In this document: positions 44,362 through 52,909 of the stretch, piece after piece
Layout: each line of letters opens with the position of its first letter
How positions within the stretch are numbered: position 1 is the stretch's first letter
Origin: an uncultured Bacilli bacterium
GTDB taxonomy: Bacteria > Bacillota_I > Bacilli_A > RF39 > UBA660
Assembly (NCBI GenBank): GCA_947625635.1
Contig: CANQPA010000003.1
Location: 1 to 59,567 of the forward strand
Length of the DNA stretch: 59,567 bases
Reading direction: 5' to 3'
Translations under genes and position numbers: made by a program
Notes under the pieces: generated by a model
The model's input: only the letters and a program-made list of their open reading frames with translations
Databases searched by the model: none
What the model was told of the DNA's origin: nothing

Positions 44362-44766
44362 ATGAATAATAATTATTTAAATAATAATAAATTTTCAAAT
44401 CTTAGCACTTCAAATCCGCCAATATATTCAAATGGATTTCCAACACCAAATCAAACTACTGCACCAACTAATATGCAGGAATATGTGCCTAATGAACAAT
44501 CATATATAGAAAACATTTTAAGAGTAAATAAAGGTAAAAAAGTATCTGTATATCAATCTTTTGGAGATTCAACGGAATGGAAAGATAGAGTATTTACAGG
44601 AATTATAGAACAATCAGGTAGAGATCATATTATATTAAGTGATCCAACTACCGGTAATTGGTATTTACTATTAATGATTTATGTTAATTTCATAATATTT
44701 GATGAAGAGATTAATACAGTTCAACAATTTTATCCATCTACATCATTAAACACACAAATATCATAA
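44362..44766 (+). CDS. gerQ: Spore coat protein GerQ
   Basis: A 134-residue coat protein. A low-complexity Asn/Pro/Ser-rich N-terminus (1-45) precedes the conserved GerQ domain (YIENILRVNKGKKVSVYQSFGDSTEWKDRVFTGIIEQSGRDHIILSDPTTGNWYLL). In Bacillus GerQ anchors the cortex-lytic enzyme CwlJ and is cross-linked by transglutaminase. GAAAGGATGATTTT ribosome-binding site. Plus-strand, divergent from pduL. Confidence 0.9.
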   Translation: MNNNYLNNNKFSNLSTSNPPIYSNGFPTPNQTTAPTNMQEYVPNEQSYIENILRVNKGKKVSVYQSFGDSTEWKDRVFTGIIEQSGRDHIILSDPTTGNWYLLLMIYVNFIIFDEEINTVQQFYPSTSLNTQIS

Positions 44767-44772
44767 AAACTC

Positions 44773-44801
44773 TTGATTGATTTATTAGAATTTGCTATAA
44801 T
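44773..44801 (+). promoter_or_regulatory. lemA promoter
   Basis: TTGATT (44773-44778), 17-bp spacer ending TGC, TATAAT (44796-44801). Confidence 0.65.
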
Positions 44802-44823
44802 GTTTTTAGGTTAGGTGATAATG

Positions 44824-45366
44824 ATGAACGTATTAATAGTGACGCTATCTGTTATAATAGTGATATGTTTGATATTAATTTTCTTAATCGCTACATATAA
44901 TCATTTTCAAGATTATATTATAAGAATAAATGAAGCTGATGTAAATATAGATGCTGTTTTAAGAAAAAGATTTGATCTGTTAAATAAATCTATTGGAATA
45001 ATTAAGGCAAATATAAAAACAGAAGATGAAATATTAGATATAATTGTTAAACTTAGATCCAAAAAATTAAATAATTTTGAACTTGATAGAAGTTTATACG
45101 ATGCTATTAATGAGTTTCATACTTTAAAAGAAAAATATCCTGAATTACAAGATTGCAAAGAATTCGTAAAGATTGAAATTAATCTAATGGAATCTGAATC
45201 AGAAATTGTTGGACTTAGAAAATATTACAATGATATAATTACGGATTATAATAAATTAGTAAAAACTTGCCCATCAAATATAATATCTATATTGAAAGGA
45301 TACAAACCTAAAGACTATTTTGATGGTAATAATATTGAAAACGAAAAAGGAACTGTAAAATTATGA
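44824..45366 (+). CDS. LemA family membrane protein
   Basis: About 180 residues: one N-terminal membrane helix (4-25) then the LemA helical bundle (NHFQDYIIRINEADVNIDAVLRKRFDLLNKSIGIIK; SLYDAINEFHTLKEKYPELQ). Function of the family is poorly defined. The ATG at 44824 is used; an in-frame GTG at 44815 is part of the AGGTGA ribosome-binding site and an ATG at 44821 is too close to it. Confidence 0.88.
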   Translation: MNVLIVTLSVIIVICLILIFLIATYNHFQDYIIRINEADVNIDAVLRKRFDLLNKSIGIIKANIKTEDEILDIIVKLRSKKLNNFELDRSLYDAINEFHTLKEKYPELQDCKEFVKIEINLMESESEIVGLRKYYNDIITDYNKLVKTCPSNIISILKGYKPKDYFDGNNIENEKGTVKL

Positions 45367-45380
45367 AGTTCCTTTTATTT
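45344..45380. terminator. Bidirectional terminator between lemA and divIC
   Basis: AAAAGGAACT/AGTTCCTTTT inverted repeat (45345-45354 with 45367-45376) around the lemA stop, T-rich on both strands. Confidence 0.75.
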
Positions 45381-45830
45381 TTTTCTCTTCTTAGATTTTT
45401 TTCTACCCTTTGACAATATATATATAAATATCAAAAGCATAAGAAAACTTAGGCCTAATATTATATAATTTTTATTTATTTTTATGGATAATGCATCAAT
45501 TGTATCAAGAGTATCTATTGCATTTTTATATTCATCATCATCCATTTGGATTATATATTCTCCATCCTTAGAATATAGATAATTTTCCCTTGCATAATTT
45601 GCTAAATAATTTGGATCATTTAATTTTTCTATATCTATCTTAAGCTGGTCTGCTTTGTCTTGCAAGGCTAAATATGACTTTTCTAGCTCATTTTTTTTAC
45701 TAGTCAAATCATAAATTGTATATGCATTGTATACCAAACTAAAAACAAAATACACTACAGCTATCAAGCTTACTGTTCCAAACAAAGTAAGACGCCTTTT
45801 TGAAGCCCTTGATATTCTTCTTTTAGTCAT
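45375..45830 (-). CDS. divIC: FtsB/DivIC septum protein with extra C-terminal membrane helix
   Basis: A 151-residue divisome protein: basic N-terminus, TM (20-38), leucine-zipper-like coiled coil (39-70), then the NPNYLANYARENYLYSKDGEYI-type motif of DivIC/FtsB (here LNDPNYLANYARENYLYSKDGEYII). Unusually it continues into a second membrane helix (NYIILGLSFLMLLIFIYIL, about 121-139) and a KKSKKRKK tail, not seen in Bacillus DivIC. Follows yabQ, the conserved Bacillus order. Confidence 0.87.
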   Translation of the reverse strand: MTKRRISRASKRRLTLFGTVSLIAVVYFVFSLVYNAYTIYDLTSKKNELEKSYLALQDKADQLKIDIEKLNDPNYLANYARENYLYSKDGEYIIQMDDDEYKNAIDTLDTIDALSIKINKNYIILGLSFLMLLIFIYILSKGRKKSKKRKK

Positions 45831-45853
45831 GCATTATCACCAAATATAGTATA

Positions 45854-46141
45854 TCATTTTTTATTACTATTTGCAATGTAATTTATTATTATATCATACA
45901 TAACAAAGCCAATAATTATACTGAAAATTGAATATATATGAAATATAGCATTTCCTATTTTTAATATTCCTATAAAATATAAAATAGTAACAATAATAAT
46001 TAAGAAAACAGAGAAAAATAATTTCATATGCATAGAATATTTAATTATTTTTTCATTAAACCACTCAATCAAAGCAGAGAAAAGAAAACCAAATATAAAT
46101 GAAAAAATAATTAGATTAATCTGTAATTTTAAATCTATCAT
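45854..46141 (-). CDS. yabQ: Sporulation membrane protein YabQ
   Basis: A 95-residue, mostly hydrophobic protein with three to four membrane segments, matching YabQ in size and in its position between yabP and divIC. Bacillus YabQ is needed for cortex formation. The ATG overlaps the yabP stop by 4 nt. Sequence itself is only weakly diagnostic; synteny carries the call. Confidence 0.8.
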   Translation of the reverse strand: MIDLKLQINLIIFSFIFGFLFSALIEWFNEKIIKYSMHMKLFFSVFLIIIVTILYFIGILKIGNAIFHIYSIFSIIIGFVMYDIIINYIANSNKK

Positions 46142-46422
46142 TTAAATAATTTTGAAAATATACTTTCTTGTTTTTCTTGCTTCCTTGATGATTCTGTATA
46201 ATTCATACTATCAATTTTACCTTTTATTGACACATCTCCTTGATATGTATCTAATTTTATTATTTCTAAATTAGATCCTTTTATCATTAAATATCCCATA
46301 TTAGTTTCAAGTAAAAATTCTGATTCATCAAAATTATCTATTTTTTTAACTCCAGTAATACTTATATTTTTTCTTTGATTAATATTTATTGTATGACTAC
46401 CTGATAATATATCCTTGTCCAT
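46138..46422 (-). CDS. yabP: Sporulation protein YabP
   Basis: A 94-residue YabP/YqfC-family protein: HTININQRKNISITGVKKIDNFDESEFLLETNMGYLMIKGSNLEIIKLD matches the family core. Required for cortex/engulfment-stage functions in Bacillus. A C-terminal charged tail follows. GGGTGATACA ribosome-binding site. Operon yabP-yabQ-divIC. Confidence 0.88.
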   Translation of the reverse strand: MDKDILSGSHTININQRKNISITGVKKIDNFDESEFLLETNMGYLMIKGSNLEIIKLDTYQGDVSIKGKIDSMNYTESSRKQEKQESIFSKLFK

Positions 46423-46474
46423 TGTATCACCCGATAAATAATATGCAATTTAAATTTATATATGAAAAAAAACT

Positions 46475-46741
46475 CTAATGAGTTTCTTCTTCTTCTTTAT
46501 TATATTCTTCAAATATTGCATCTTCAAACATTTTTCTTGTTTCAACATTAATTGGATGAGCTATATCATGATATTCACCCTCTGCATTTTTTCTGCTTGG
46601 CATTGCAATGAACAATCCATCTTTACCTTCAATTATTCTGATATCACGAACAACAAAACAATCATCTAATAATACTGATGCAATTCCTTTCATTCTCGTA
46701 TCATCATTTTTTTTGTGAACATTTACTGACGTAATTTTCAT
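46475..46741 (-). CDS. spoVG: SpoVG-family RNA/DNA-binding regulator
   Basis: An 88-residue protein with the SpoVG signature MKITSVNVHKK...MKGIASVLLDDCFVVRDIRIIEGKDGLFIAMPSRK and the typical HPINVETRKMFEDAI. In Bacillus it is involved in cortex formation and septation control; elsewhere it is a nucleic-acid-binding regulator. The ATG at 46741 follows GGAGATGGTTTT. Own promoter. Confidence 0.95.
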   Translation of the reverse strand: MKITSVNVHKKNDDTRMKGIASVLLDDCFVVRDIRIIEGKDGLFIAMPSRKNAEGEYHDIAHPINVETRKMFEDAIFEEYNKEEEETH

Positions 46742-46775
46742 AAAACCATCTCCTTCTTGTACCATTCACATAATT

Positions 46776-46804
46776 AGTATATAATAAATAAATCAAAAAT
46801 GCAA
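46776..46804 (-). promoter_or_regulatory. spoVG promoter
   Basis: Minus-strand TTGCAT (46799-46804), 17-bp spacer, TATACT (46776-46781). It looks sigma-A-like rather than the sigma-H type used for Bacillus spoVG. Confidence 0.6.
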
Positions 46805-46851
46805 GTATTATAAAGCATAAGCATCATTTTTTTTATAAAATAATACGTATT

Positions 46852-47301
46852 TCAGGTTAAATTATCATATTTTAATGTTTTATTTATTTCACGTTTAACA
46901 TCTTTATCCTTTATTGCCTGACGTTTATCATAATTTTTTTTACCTTTACAAATTCCAAGTAATATTTTTACCTTATTATTTTTAAAATATAATTTCAAAG
47001 GTACTAAAGTAAAACCATTTATATCAATTTTATCTCTTAATTTTAAAATTTCTTTTTTTTTCAATAAAAGTTTTCTTGTTCTTCTTTCATCATGATTAAA
47101 TATACTTCCATTTTCATATTTTCCTATATACATATTAAGCAAAAATACCTCGCCATTTTTAACAACAGCGTAGCAATCTTTTAAATTACAAAGTCCATTT
47201 CTAATTGATTTAATTTCAGTTCCTTTAAGTACTATTCCACATTCTATTTCGTCAGATATAAAATAATCATAATATGCTTTTTTATTAGTAACTTCAATCA
47301 T
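46852..47301 (-). CDS. smpB: SsrA-binding protein SmpB
   Basis: A 149-residue tmRNA partner for ribosome rescue. Motifs: KKAYYDYFISDEIECGIVLKGTEIKSIRNG, YIGKYENGSIFNHDERRTRKLLL and GICKGKKNYDKRQAIKDKD. The ATG at 47301 overlaps the capA stop by 8 nt, with GAGGT upstream. It ends with TGA. The tmRNA gene itself was not found in the window. Confidence 0.95.
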   Translation of the reverse strand: MIEVTNKKAYYDYFISDEIECGIVLKGTEIKSIRNGLCNLKDCYAVVKNGEVFLLNMYIGKYENGSIFNHDERRTRKLLLKKKEILKLRDKIDINGFTLVPLKLYFKNNKVKILLGICKGKKNYDKRQAIKDKDVKREINKTLKYDNLT

Positions 47302-48445
47302 ATAATACCTCAGCATTTACTATATCCATATATTCCTGCTCTATTTTGTCATGCCCATTTAATACATCATCTGTTAAATTATCAAAAGGTATTACCTTAT
47401 AATTTCTTATATCATTTACACAATATGTATATAAAAGTTTATAATCAATATTTTCAAACGTAACTTTTTTATCTTTAACTACAATATCCATTCCTACCAT
47501 AAGACCTATTATTTTATCAAGGCCCAAAGGACTTTGACCAGATATAAAATTACCAAGTGAATATATTACTAAAGTATCGTTTACATAATCGACAGGCATT
47601 ATAACGTGTGGATGGGAACCTATTATTAAGTTAACACCTAAACTTGATAAATACTGTGCTTCTTTTTTTTGCGAATATGTTGGAGTATGAGTGTATTCTT
47701 CTCCCCAATGCATGGCAACTATTACAACATCTACTTTATCTCTAACACTTTCAATATCGATTTTTGCTTGTTCATCAGAATATACATTTACTAAATATTC
47801 CTTACCAGCTGGTACTGGTAATCCATTTGTCATTTCTGTATAAGATATGAACGCATATTTTATTCCATTTTGTTCATATATTTTTATATTATCTCTGTCT
47901 TCAAATGAATCAGATTGACCACTTACAACTACATCTTTATTTCTCCAAAAATTTACAGAATAAAGAATTCCCTCTTCACCCATATCCATAGTATGGTTGT
48001 TTGCCAAACTAACTAAATTGAAACCTATATCCATTAAATTTAGCGCTATTTCATCAGGTGAGTTAAATCTAGGATAATGCGATACACCTAAATTTTTGCC
48101 ACCAATTATAGTCTCTTGATTATAATATTTTAAATCATAATCTTTGATTAAAGGTGCGACTTCTGTAAACATTTTACTAAAGTCATAATTCCCACCTCCA
48201 ATATCTGCATCCATATACACAGCGCCATGTATTAAAGCATCCCCAACTGCCACCAATGACATCCTTTTTTCTTTAGACTGTGGAAGAGTATCTTGATTAG
48301 TTATTTGTTCTTGATTTTCTACACTTTCAGAATTTTTAATATTTCCAATTAATAATAATATACCCGAAACAATCAAGGCTACAATAACTAAAAATATAAT
48401 TATGAACAAAAATAATTTACCTTTTTTTAACTTCCTTTTTTTCAT
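47294..48445 (-). CDS. CapA family surface protein, copy 2
   Basis: A 383-residue membrane-anchored protein: N-terminal TM (12-33), linker, then a CapA/PgsA-like metallophosphoesterase-type domain (VAVGDALIHGAVY, NQETIIGG, SLANNHTMDMGEEG, AMHWGEEYTHTP, IIGSHPHVIMPV, YSLGNFI). CapA proteins take part in poly-gamma-glutamate capsule export, but no CapB/CapC ligase is adjacent, so the role here is open. Roughly half identical to the preceding paralogue; the two genes are 2 nt apart. Confidence 0.85.
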   Translation of the reverse strand: MKKRKLKKGKLFLFIIIFLVIVALIVSGILLLIGNIKNSESVENQEQITNQDTLPQSKEKRMSLVAVGDALIHGAVYMDADIGGGNYDFSKMFTEVAPLIKDYDLKYYNQETIIGGKNLGVSHYPRFNSPDEIALNLMDIGFNLVSLANNHTMDMGEEGILYSVNFWRNKDVVVSGQSDSFEDRDNIKIYEQNGIKYAFISYTEMTNGLPVPAGKEYLVNVYSDEQAKIDIESVRDKVDVVIVAMHWGEEYTHTPTYSQKKEAQYLSSLGVNLIIGSHPHVIMPVDYVNDTLVIYSLGNFISGQSPLGLDKIIGLMVGMDIVVKDKKVTFENIDYKLLYTYCVNDIRNYKVIPFDNLTDDVLNGHDKIEQEYMDIVNAEVLYD

Positions 48446-48447
48446 TA

Positions 48448-49563
48448 CTAACCTCCATTTACTATATCCATATACTTTTTATTTATATTACTATAATCAT
48501 TTAATAAATTATTATTTAATTTAGAAAATGGTATTACTTTAAAATTTTTACTATTATCTGCGTAAGAAAGAATTAACTCTTTATATAAATTATCAAATTT
48601 CACACCATCGCTATCTACTATTATATCGACTCCGACCATAAGACCTATTCCTTGATTAATTCCGATAGATAGCTGGTTTGATATAAAATTACCAAGCGAA
48701 TATATTACTAATGTGTCGTTCACATAAGTAACCGGTTGTACAACATGAGGATGATGCCCAATTATAAGGTTTACACCCAAACTAGATAAATATTCTGCGA
48801 TTTGTTTTTGAGACTCTGTTGGAGTATTTGTATATTCCTCACCCCAGTGCATTGACACTATTATAACGTCTACCTTATCTTTAATTTTTTCTATATCTTC
48901 TTTAGCTTTAGCGGCACTATACATATTTACTAAATAATCTTTATTCAAAGAACCATTCAAAGTAGTAGTATAAGCAAAAAATGCATATTTTATTCCATTT
49001 TGTTCATAAGTTTTTACTTTGTTTCTTTCTTCCATACTAGGATATGAGCCTGCTGTTATTACATCCTTGGTCGACCAATAGCTATTCGAATAATTAATTG
49101 CATCCTCGCCCTTATCCATAGCATGATTATTTGCTAGACTTATTAAATTAAAGCCAAGATTTACTATCTCATCGCCTATTTCATCAGGAGAATTAAAACT
49201 TGGATAGCCACTTATACCTAAAGCAGTTCCGCCTATTGTAGATTCTTGATTACAAAATTTTAAATCATATTTTTTAATTATAGGCATCACGTCTGTAAAC
49301 ATAGAATGGAAATCATATGTACCATCAGGTTGCAACGCATCCTTATAAACACTTTCATGTATTAGTACATCACCAACTGCTATCAATGACATCTTTTTTT
49401 CTTTTTCACTAACTTCCACTTCTTTATTGACTATATCATTTACTTTATCTTTACTTTTATCGACATTATTTTTACTATGATTTAACGAAATAATTACTAA
49501 AATCAAACATATAGTTATAAATACTAAAAATATTATTACTTTTTTTTTTAATCTTCTTCTCAC
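48448..49563 (-). CDS. CapA family surface protein, copy 1
   Basis: A 371-residue paralogue of the neighbouring CapA protein with the same layout: TM (about 8-27), charged linker, then IAVGDVLIHESVY, NQESTIGG, SLANNHAMDKGED, SMHWGEEYTNTP, IIGHHPHVVQPV, YSLGNFI. A GTG at 49563 with GGTGG four bases upstream is chosen over the longer frame. A TATAAT at about 49578-49583 (minus) may be its -10. Confidence 0.83.
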   Translation of the reverse strand: MRRRLKKKVIIFLVFITICLILVIISLNHSKNNVDKSKDKVNDIVNKEVEVSEKEKKMSLIAVGDVLIHESVYKDALQPDGTYDFHSMFTDVMPIIKKYDLKFCNQESTIGGTALGISGYPSFNSPDEIGDEIVNLGFNLISLANNHAMDKGEDAINYSNSYWSTKDVITAGSYPSMEERNKVKTYEQNGIKYAFFAYTTTLNGSLNKDYLVNMYSAAKAKEDIEKIKDKVDVIIVSMHWGEEYTNTPTESQKQIAEYLSSLGVNLIIGHHPHVVQPVTYVNDTLVIYSLGNFISNQLSIGINQGIGLMVGVDIIVDSDGVKFDNLYKELILSYADNSKNFKVIPFSKLNNNLLNDYSNINKKYMDIVNGG

Positions 49564-49587
49564 GTTACCACCAATATTATTATAAAA

Positions 49588-49614
49588 CAAAAAAGAGATA
49601 AAGTCTATCTCTTT
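49588..49614 (-). terminator. rnr terminator
   Basis: Minus-strand AAAGAGATA-GACTT-TATCTCTTT followed by TTTTGTTTT, overlapping the rnr stop. Confidence 0.75.
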
Positions 49615-51695
49615 ATTTCAAAATCGATTGTGTGATTAATCTTACTTGCAGCTTTAACTATCACTTTTAGTTCATCGCCTAATCTATATCCTCTTTTATT
49701 ATTACTACCGATAAGAGAAAATGTAGATTCATCATATACATAGTAATCATCTTTTAAATCATCTAATCTAACTAGTCCTTCAATTTTATTAGGTAATTCA
49801 ATAAACATACCAAAACTTACTACTCCTGATACTATGCCAGTGAACTCTTCTCCTATATGCTTTTCCATATACTCAGCCATTTTCATATCATCGACTTCTC
49901 TTTCACATTCAATTGACGCACGTTCACGTTCTGATGTATGTTCAGCTAAAATTGCCAATTTCTTATCCCAATAATTAATAATTTCTTTATTTAAATTTTT
50001 ATTAAACAAATATGTTCTAAGAAGTCTATGTACAGTCGTGTCTGGATACCTTCTAATTGGAGAAGTGAAATGTGTATAGCACTTACTAGCTAGTCCAAAA
50101 TGTCCTATATTATTTTTATCATATACAGCCTTTTGCATACTTCTTAAAAGAAGTGATGATAATATCGGATATTCCTTAACATTTTTTAACTCATCTAATA
50201 ACTCTTGTATTGATTTTGGAGTAATTTTTTTAGGTCTTTTTATTTTATAACCAAGTAAATTTATAAAGTTTAAAAAATTATTTATTTTTTCTTCACTAGG
50301 TTCACCATGCACACGATAAATAAAAGGATATTCCATATACGTTATATGTCGTGCAACAGTTTCGTTTGCAGCTATCATAAAGTCTTCAATTAGGTTTTCC
50401 CCTTTGCCTCTATTTCTCAACACTACATCTATAGCTTCTCCTTTTTCATTAGTTACAATTTTGGCTTCATCTATATCAAAATCGATATAACCTTTTTTTA
50501 TTTTACTATTTCTTAATGTGTTTGCAAGTTCACTCATCATTTTTAAGGAATCCACATACTTTTCATACCCAGGTGGGATTATATTATCTTCAAGTATACT
50601 ATTAACGTTCTTATAAGTCATTTGGATATTTGATCTTATAACACTCTCAAATATATCATACTCTACTACTTCACCATTTGAATCTATTTCCATACTACAA
50701 CTAATCGTAAGCCTATCTACATTTGGATTAAGAGAACAAATTCCATTTGATAATTCATGTGGAAGCATTGGTATTACTGTATTAGCTAAATATACACTCG
50801 TACCTCTCTTTTCAGCTTCATTATCAAGTGGTGTATTTTCTTTAACATAATAACTAACATCTGCAATATGCACTCCTAATTTATAGTTACCATTTTTCAA
50901 TTTATCTATAGATATAGCATCATCTATATCCTTTGTATCATCACCGTCTATTGTAAATATCATTTCATCTCGTAAATCAACTCTACCATTATACTCACTT
51001 TCTAATACATGATCTGGAATTGTTTTTAATTGTTCTGTCACTTCTTTTGGAAATTGATCTTCTATTTCATATTTAGCGGCGATACTCAATATATCTACTC
51101 CAGGATCATCAACGTGACCTAATATTTTTACTATAGCTCCTTTATATACATTACTTTCAACCCTAGTTAAAAGTCTAACAACAACCTTATGTCCACTTAC
51201 CGCACCTAAAGTTTTATCGCTATCTACTATTATACTTAAATTAACTTTTTTATCATCTAAATCTATCAAACATTTATTATTTTTAAAATATACTTTCCCA
51301 ACAAATTGTTGCAATTTTCTTTCAATAACTTTTACTATTCTACCTTCTAATTTCAATCCTTTTTTAGAAGTTATTTCCACGATTACCTCATCATTGTTAA
51401 TAGCACCATTAAGATTCTCTTGTGAAACAAAAACATCCTCATCACCTGCAATATCTACGAATCCGTAACCTTTTTTTGTAGAAAGTAAATTCCCTACTCG
51501 CAAGTTACTATTATCAAATAACATATATTTATCTTTTTTAGTTCTATATATTTTGTATTCTTGTTCTAATCTGTTTAAAATTTTCAATAATTCTTTAAGT
51601 TTCACAACATTGTCACATTCTAAAAAAGATTCTATTTCATATATATCAAGTGCTTTATTTTCTTTATTTAATAAATCTAAAATTTTATCTTCCAC
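49605..51695 (-). CDS. rnr: Ribonuclease R
   Basis: A 696-residue 3'-5' exoribonuclease. N-terminal winged helix (1-60), two cold-shock domains, the RNB catalytic domain with TIDGDDTKDIDDAIS (about 248-262; metal-binding aspartates) and GLASKCYTHFTSPIRRYPD, and a C-terminal S1 domain (EEFTGIVSGVVSFGMFIELPNKIEGLV). It often forms an rnr-smpB unit in Firmicutes; here two capA genes separate them. Confidence 0.97.
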   Translation of the reverse strand: MEDKILDLLNKENKALDIYEIESFLECDNVVKLKELLKILNRLEQEYKIYRTKKDKYMLFDNSNLRVGNLLSTKKGYGFVDIAGDEDVFVSQENLNGAINNDEVIVEITSKKGLKLEGRIVKVIERKLQQFVGKVYFKNNKCLIDLDDKKVNLSIIVDSDKTLGAVSGHKVVVRLLTRVESNVYKGAIVKILGHVDDPGVDILSIAAKYEIEDQFPKEVTEQLKTIPDHVLESEYNGRVDLRDEMIFTIDGDDTKDIDDAISIDKLKNGNYKLGVHIADVSYYVKENTPLDNEAEKRGTSVYLANTVIPMLPHELSNGICSLNPNVDRLTISCSMEIDSNGEVVEYDIFESVIRSNIQMTYKNVNSILEDNIIPPGYEKYVDSLKMMSELANTLRNSKIKKGYIDFDIDEAKIVTNEKGEAIDVVLRNRGKGENLIEDFMIAANETVARHITYMEYPFIYRVHGEPSEEKINNFLNFINLLGYKIKRPKKITPKSIQELLDELKNVKEYPILSSLLLRSMQKAVYDKNNIGHFGLASKCYTHFTSPIRRYPDTTVHRLLRTYLFNKNLNKEIINYWDKKLAILAEHTSERERASIECEREVDDMKMAEYMEKHIGEEFTGIVSGVVSFGMFIELPNKIEGLVRLDDLKDDYYVYDESTFSLIGSNNKRGYRLGDELKVIVKAASKINHTIDFEIKR

Positions 51696-51774
51696 ATTAT
51701 CACCAATTATATTATAATTTATTTCATATTATCGTTTCAAGTATTTTATATGATTTTATTTTAAAAAGTGTAAA

Positions 51775-51802
51775 GAAAAAGGAATTATAAATCAATAATT
51801 CC
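51775..51802 (-). terminator. Terminator of the second VirB2-like gene
   Basis: Minus-strand GGAATTAT-TGATTT-ATAATTCC followed by TTTTTC; the stop codon lies in the stem. Confidence 0.7.
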
Positions 51803-52888
51803 ACACCCATTTACAGTGAATCCCATTTTATCAAGTACAAATACTATTATTAAAGGTATTATGAACGTAAGAGCAGCAGCAATTAATCTTTTTATAAATC
51901 TCGCTTGTGCCTTTTTCATTTCATCATCTTTATCAGAAGCAATAGCTCGTATGAAGTCAATAATACCGAATATAATTACTGCGACTGGTATAATATATTT
52001 TATCCAATTAAAAATATTTCTAATCCATATAGCCAGTCTATTTGAAAATGAACAAGTATCTTTTAAATTATTGGTTTCTATGTAACTATCTTTCAATAAT
52101 TTCAAAGCTTCATATTCATTCAAACAACTTTGGATACAGCCATCTTCTACACTATAGTTTTGATTTGAAACTATATTTCTACAAGTATCTTTTAGTATAT
52201 CAATTTTTCTATTAACCTCAGAAAGTGCTTTACTTCTACAAATAGAAATTTTAGAATTATCAGTTGAATTTTTTTCACAATCACCATATGAAACATATGA
52301 TTTTGCAACGTCTACAAGCATTTCATTAAATTTTGCACAATAACTTATAAAATTTTCTTTGTTTTGCTCAAAATATTCATCAGTTACTTCTTTTCTGTCT
52401 TTTCTTGTTATAGGATAAATACGACAATCAACAGATTTACTAGTTACACTTCTCCAAATTTGTGAAAGCATACCATACTTATCATGAGATGTATCAAATG
52501 TGTCTACACCATTAATATTTATGGTTTGAGGATCCATTGTCGAACCAAACACCCCTAAACGTCCACCAACGATTCCTCCACTTTTACAAACCAAAATATT
52601 AGTTAAACATTGATTAGTATTTTCAAATATATTAGAACCAATATAAAAATCCTTATCTCCATCGAAGGAATATAGCGTTCCTCCATTATAACTACTACTT
52701 ACAGCGATCCTTGTTTCCTGACCGTCCGATTGCTCTTCCTTAACTTCATCTACATTTATAATTATGCTACCGGAACCTGTGCCAAGATGTTCTTCTAATG
52801 AATATTCACATGTTGAAGCTTCTGCTACATTAATTTGTATAAATCCTAAAACAATAGCAAAAAAACATATTAATAATTTTTTTTTCAT
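51785..52888 (-). CDS. Cys-rich secreted/membrane protein with VirB2/TrbC-like module, second paralogue
   Basis: A 367-residue protein: signal peptide (MKKKLLICFFAIVLGFIQ...AEAS), a ~270-residue extracytoplasmic Cys-rich domain (about 11 cysteines), TM1 (IKYIIPVAVIIFGIIDFIRAI), a cytoplasmic loop ASDKDDEMKKAQARFIKR and TM2 (LIAAALTFIIPLIIVFVLDKM). The loop and TM2 match the protein at 42740 (KxDDxxKKAQ...RxIAAA). The ATG at 52888 with AAGGAG is used instead of an upstream TTG. Downstream of the J-like gene. Confidence 0.75.
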   Translation of the reverse strand: MKKKLLICFFAIVLGFIQINVAEASTCEYSLEEHLGTGSGSIIINVDEVKEEQSDGQETRIAVSSSYNGGTLYSFDGDKDFYIGSNIFENTNQCLTNILVCKSGGIVGGRLGVFGSTMDPQTININGVDTFDTSHDKYGMLSQIWRSVTSKSVDCRIYPITRKDRKEVTDEYFEQNKENFISYCAKFNEMLVDVAKSYVSYGDCEKNSTDNSKISICRSKALSEVNRKIDILKDTCRNIVSNQNYSVEDGCIQSCLNEYEALKLLKDSYIETNNLKDTCSFSNRLAIWIRNIFNWIKYIIPVAVIIFGIIDFIRAIASDKDDEMKKAQARFIKRLIAAALTFIIPLIIVFVLDKMGFTVNGCGIIDL

Positions 52889-52909
52889 ATAAAACTCCTT
52901 TTTCAATTG

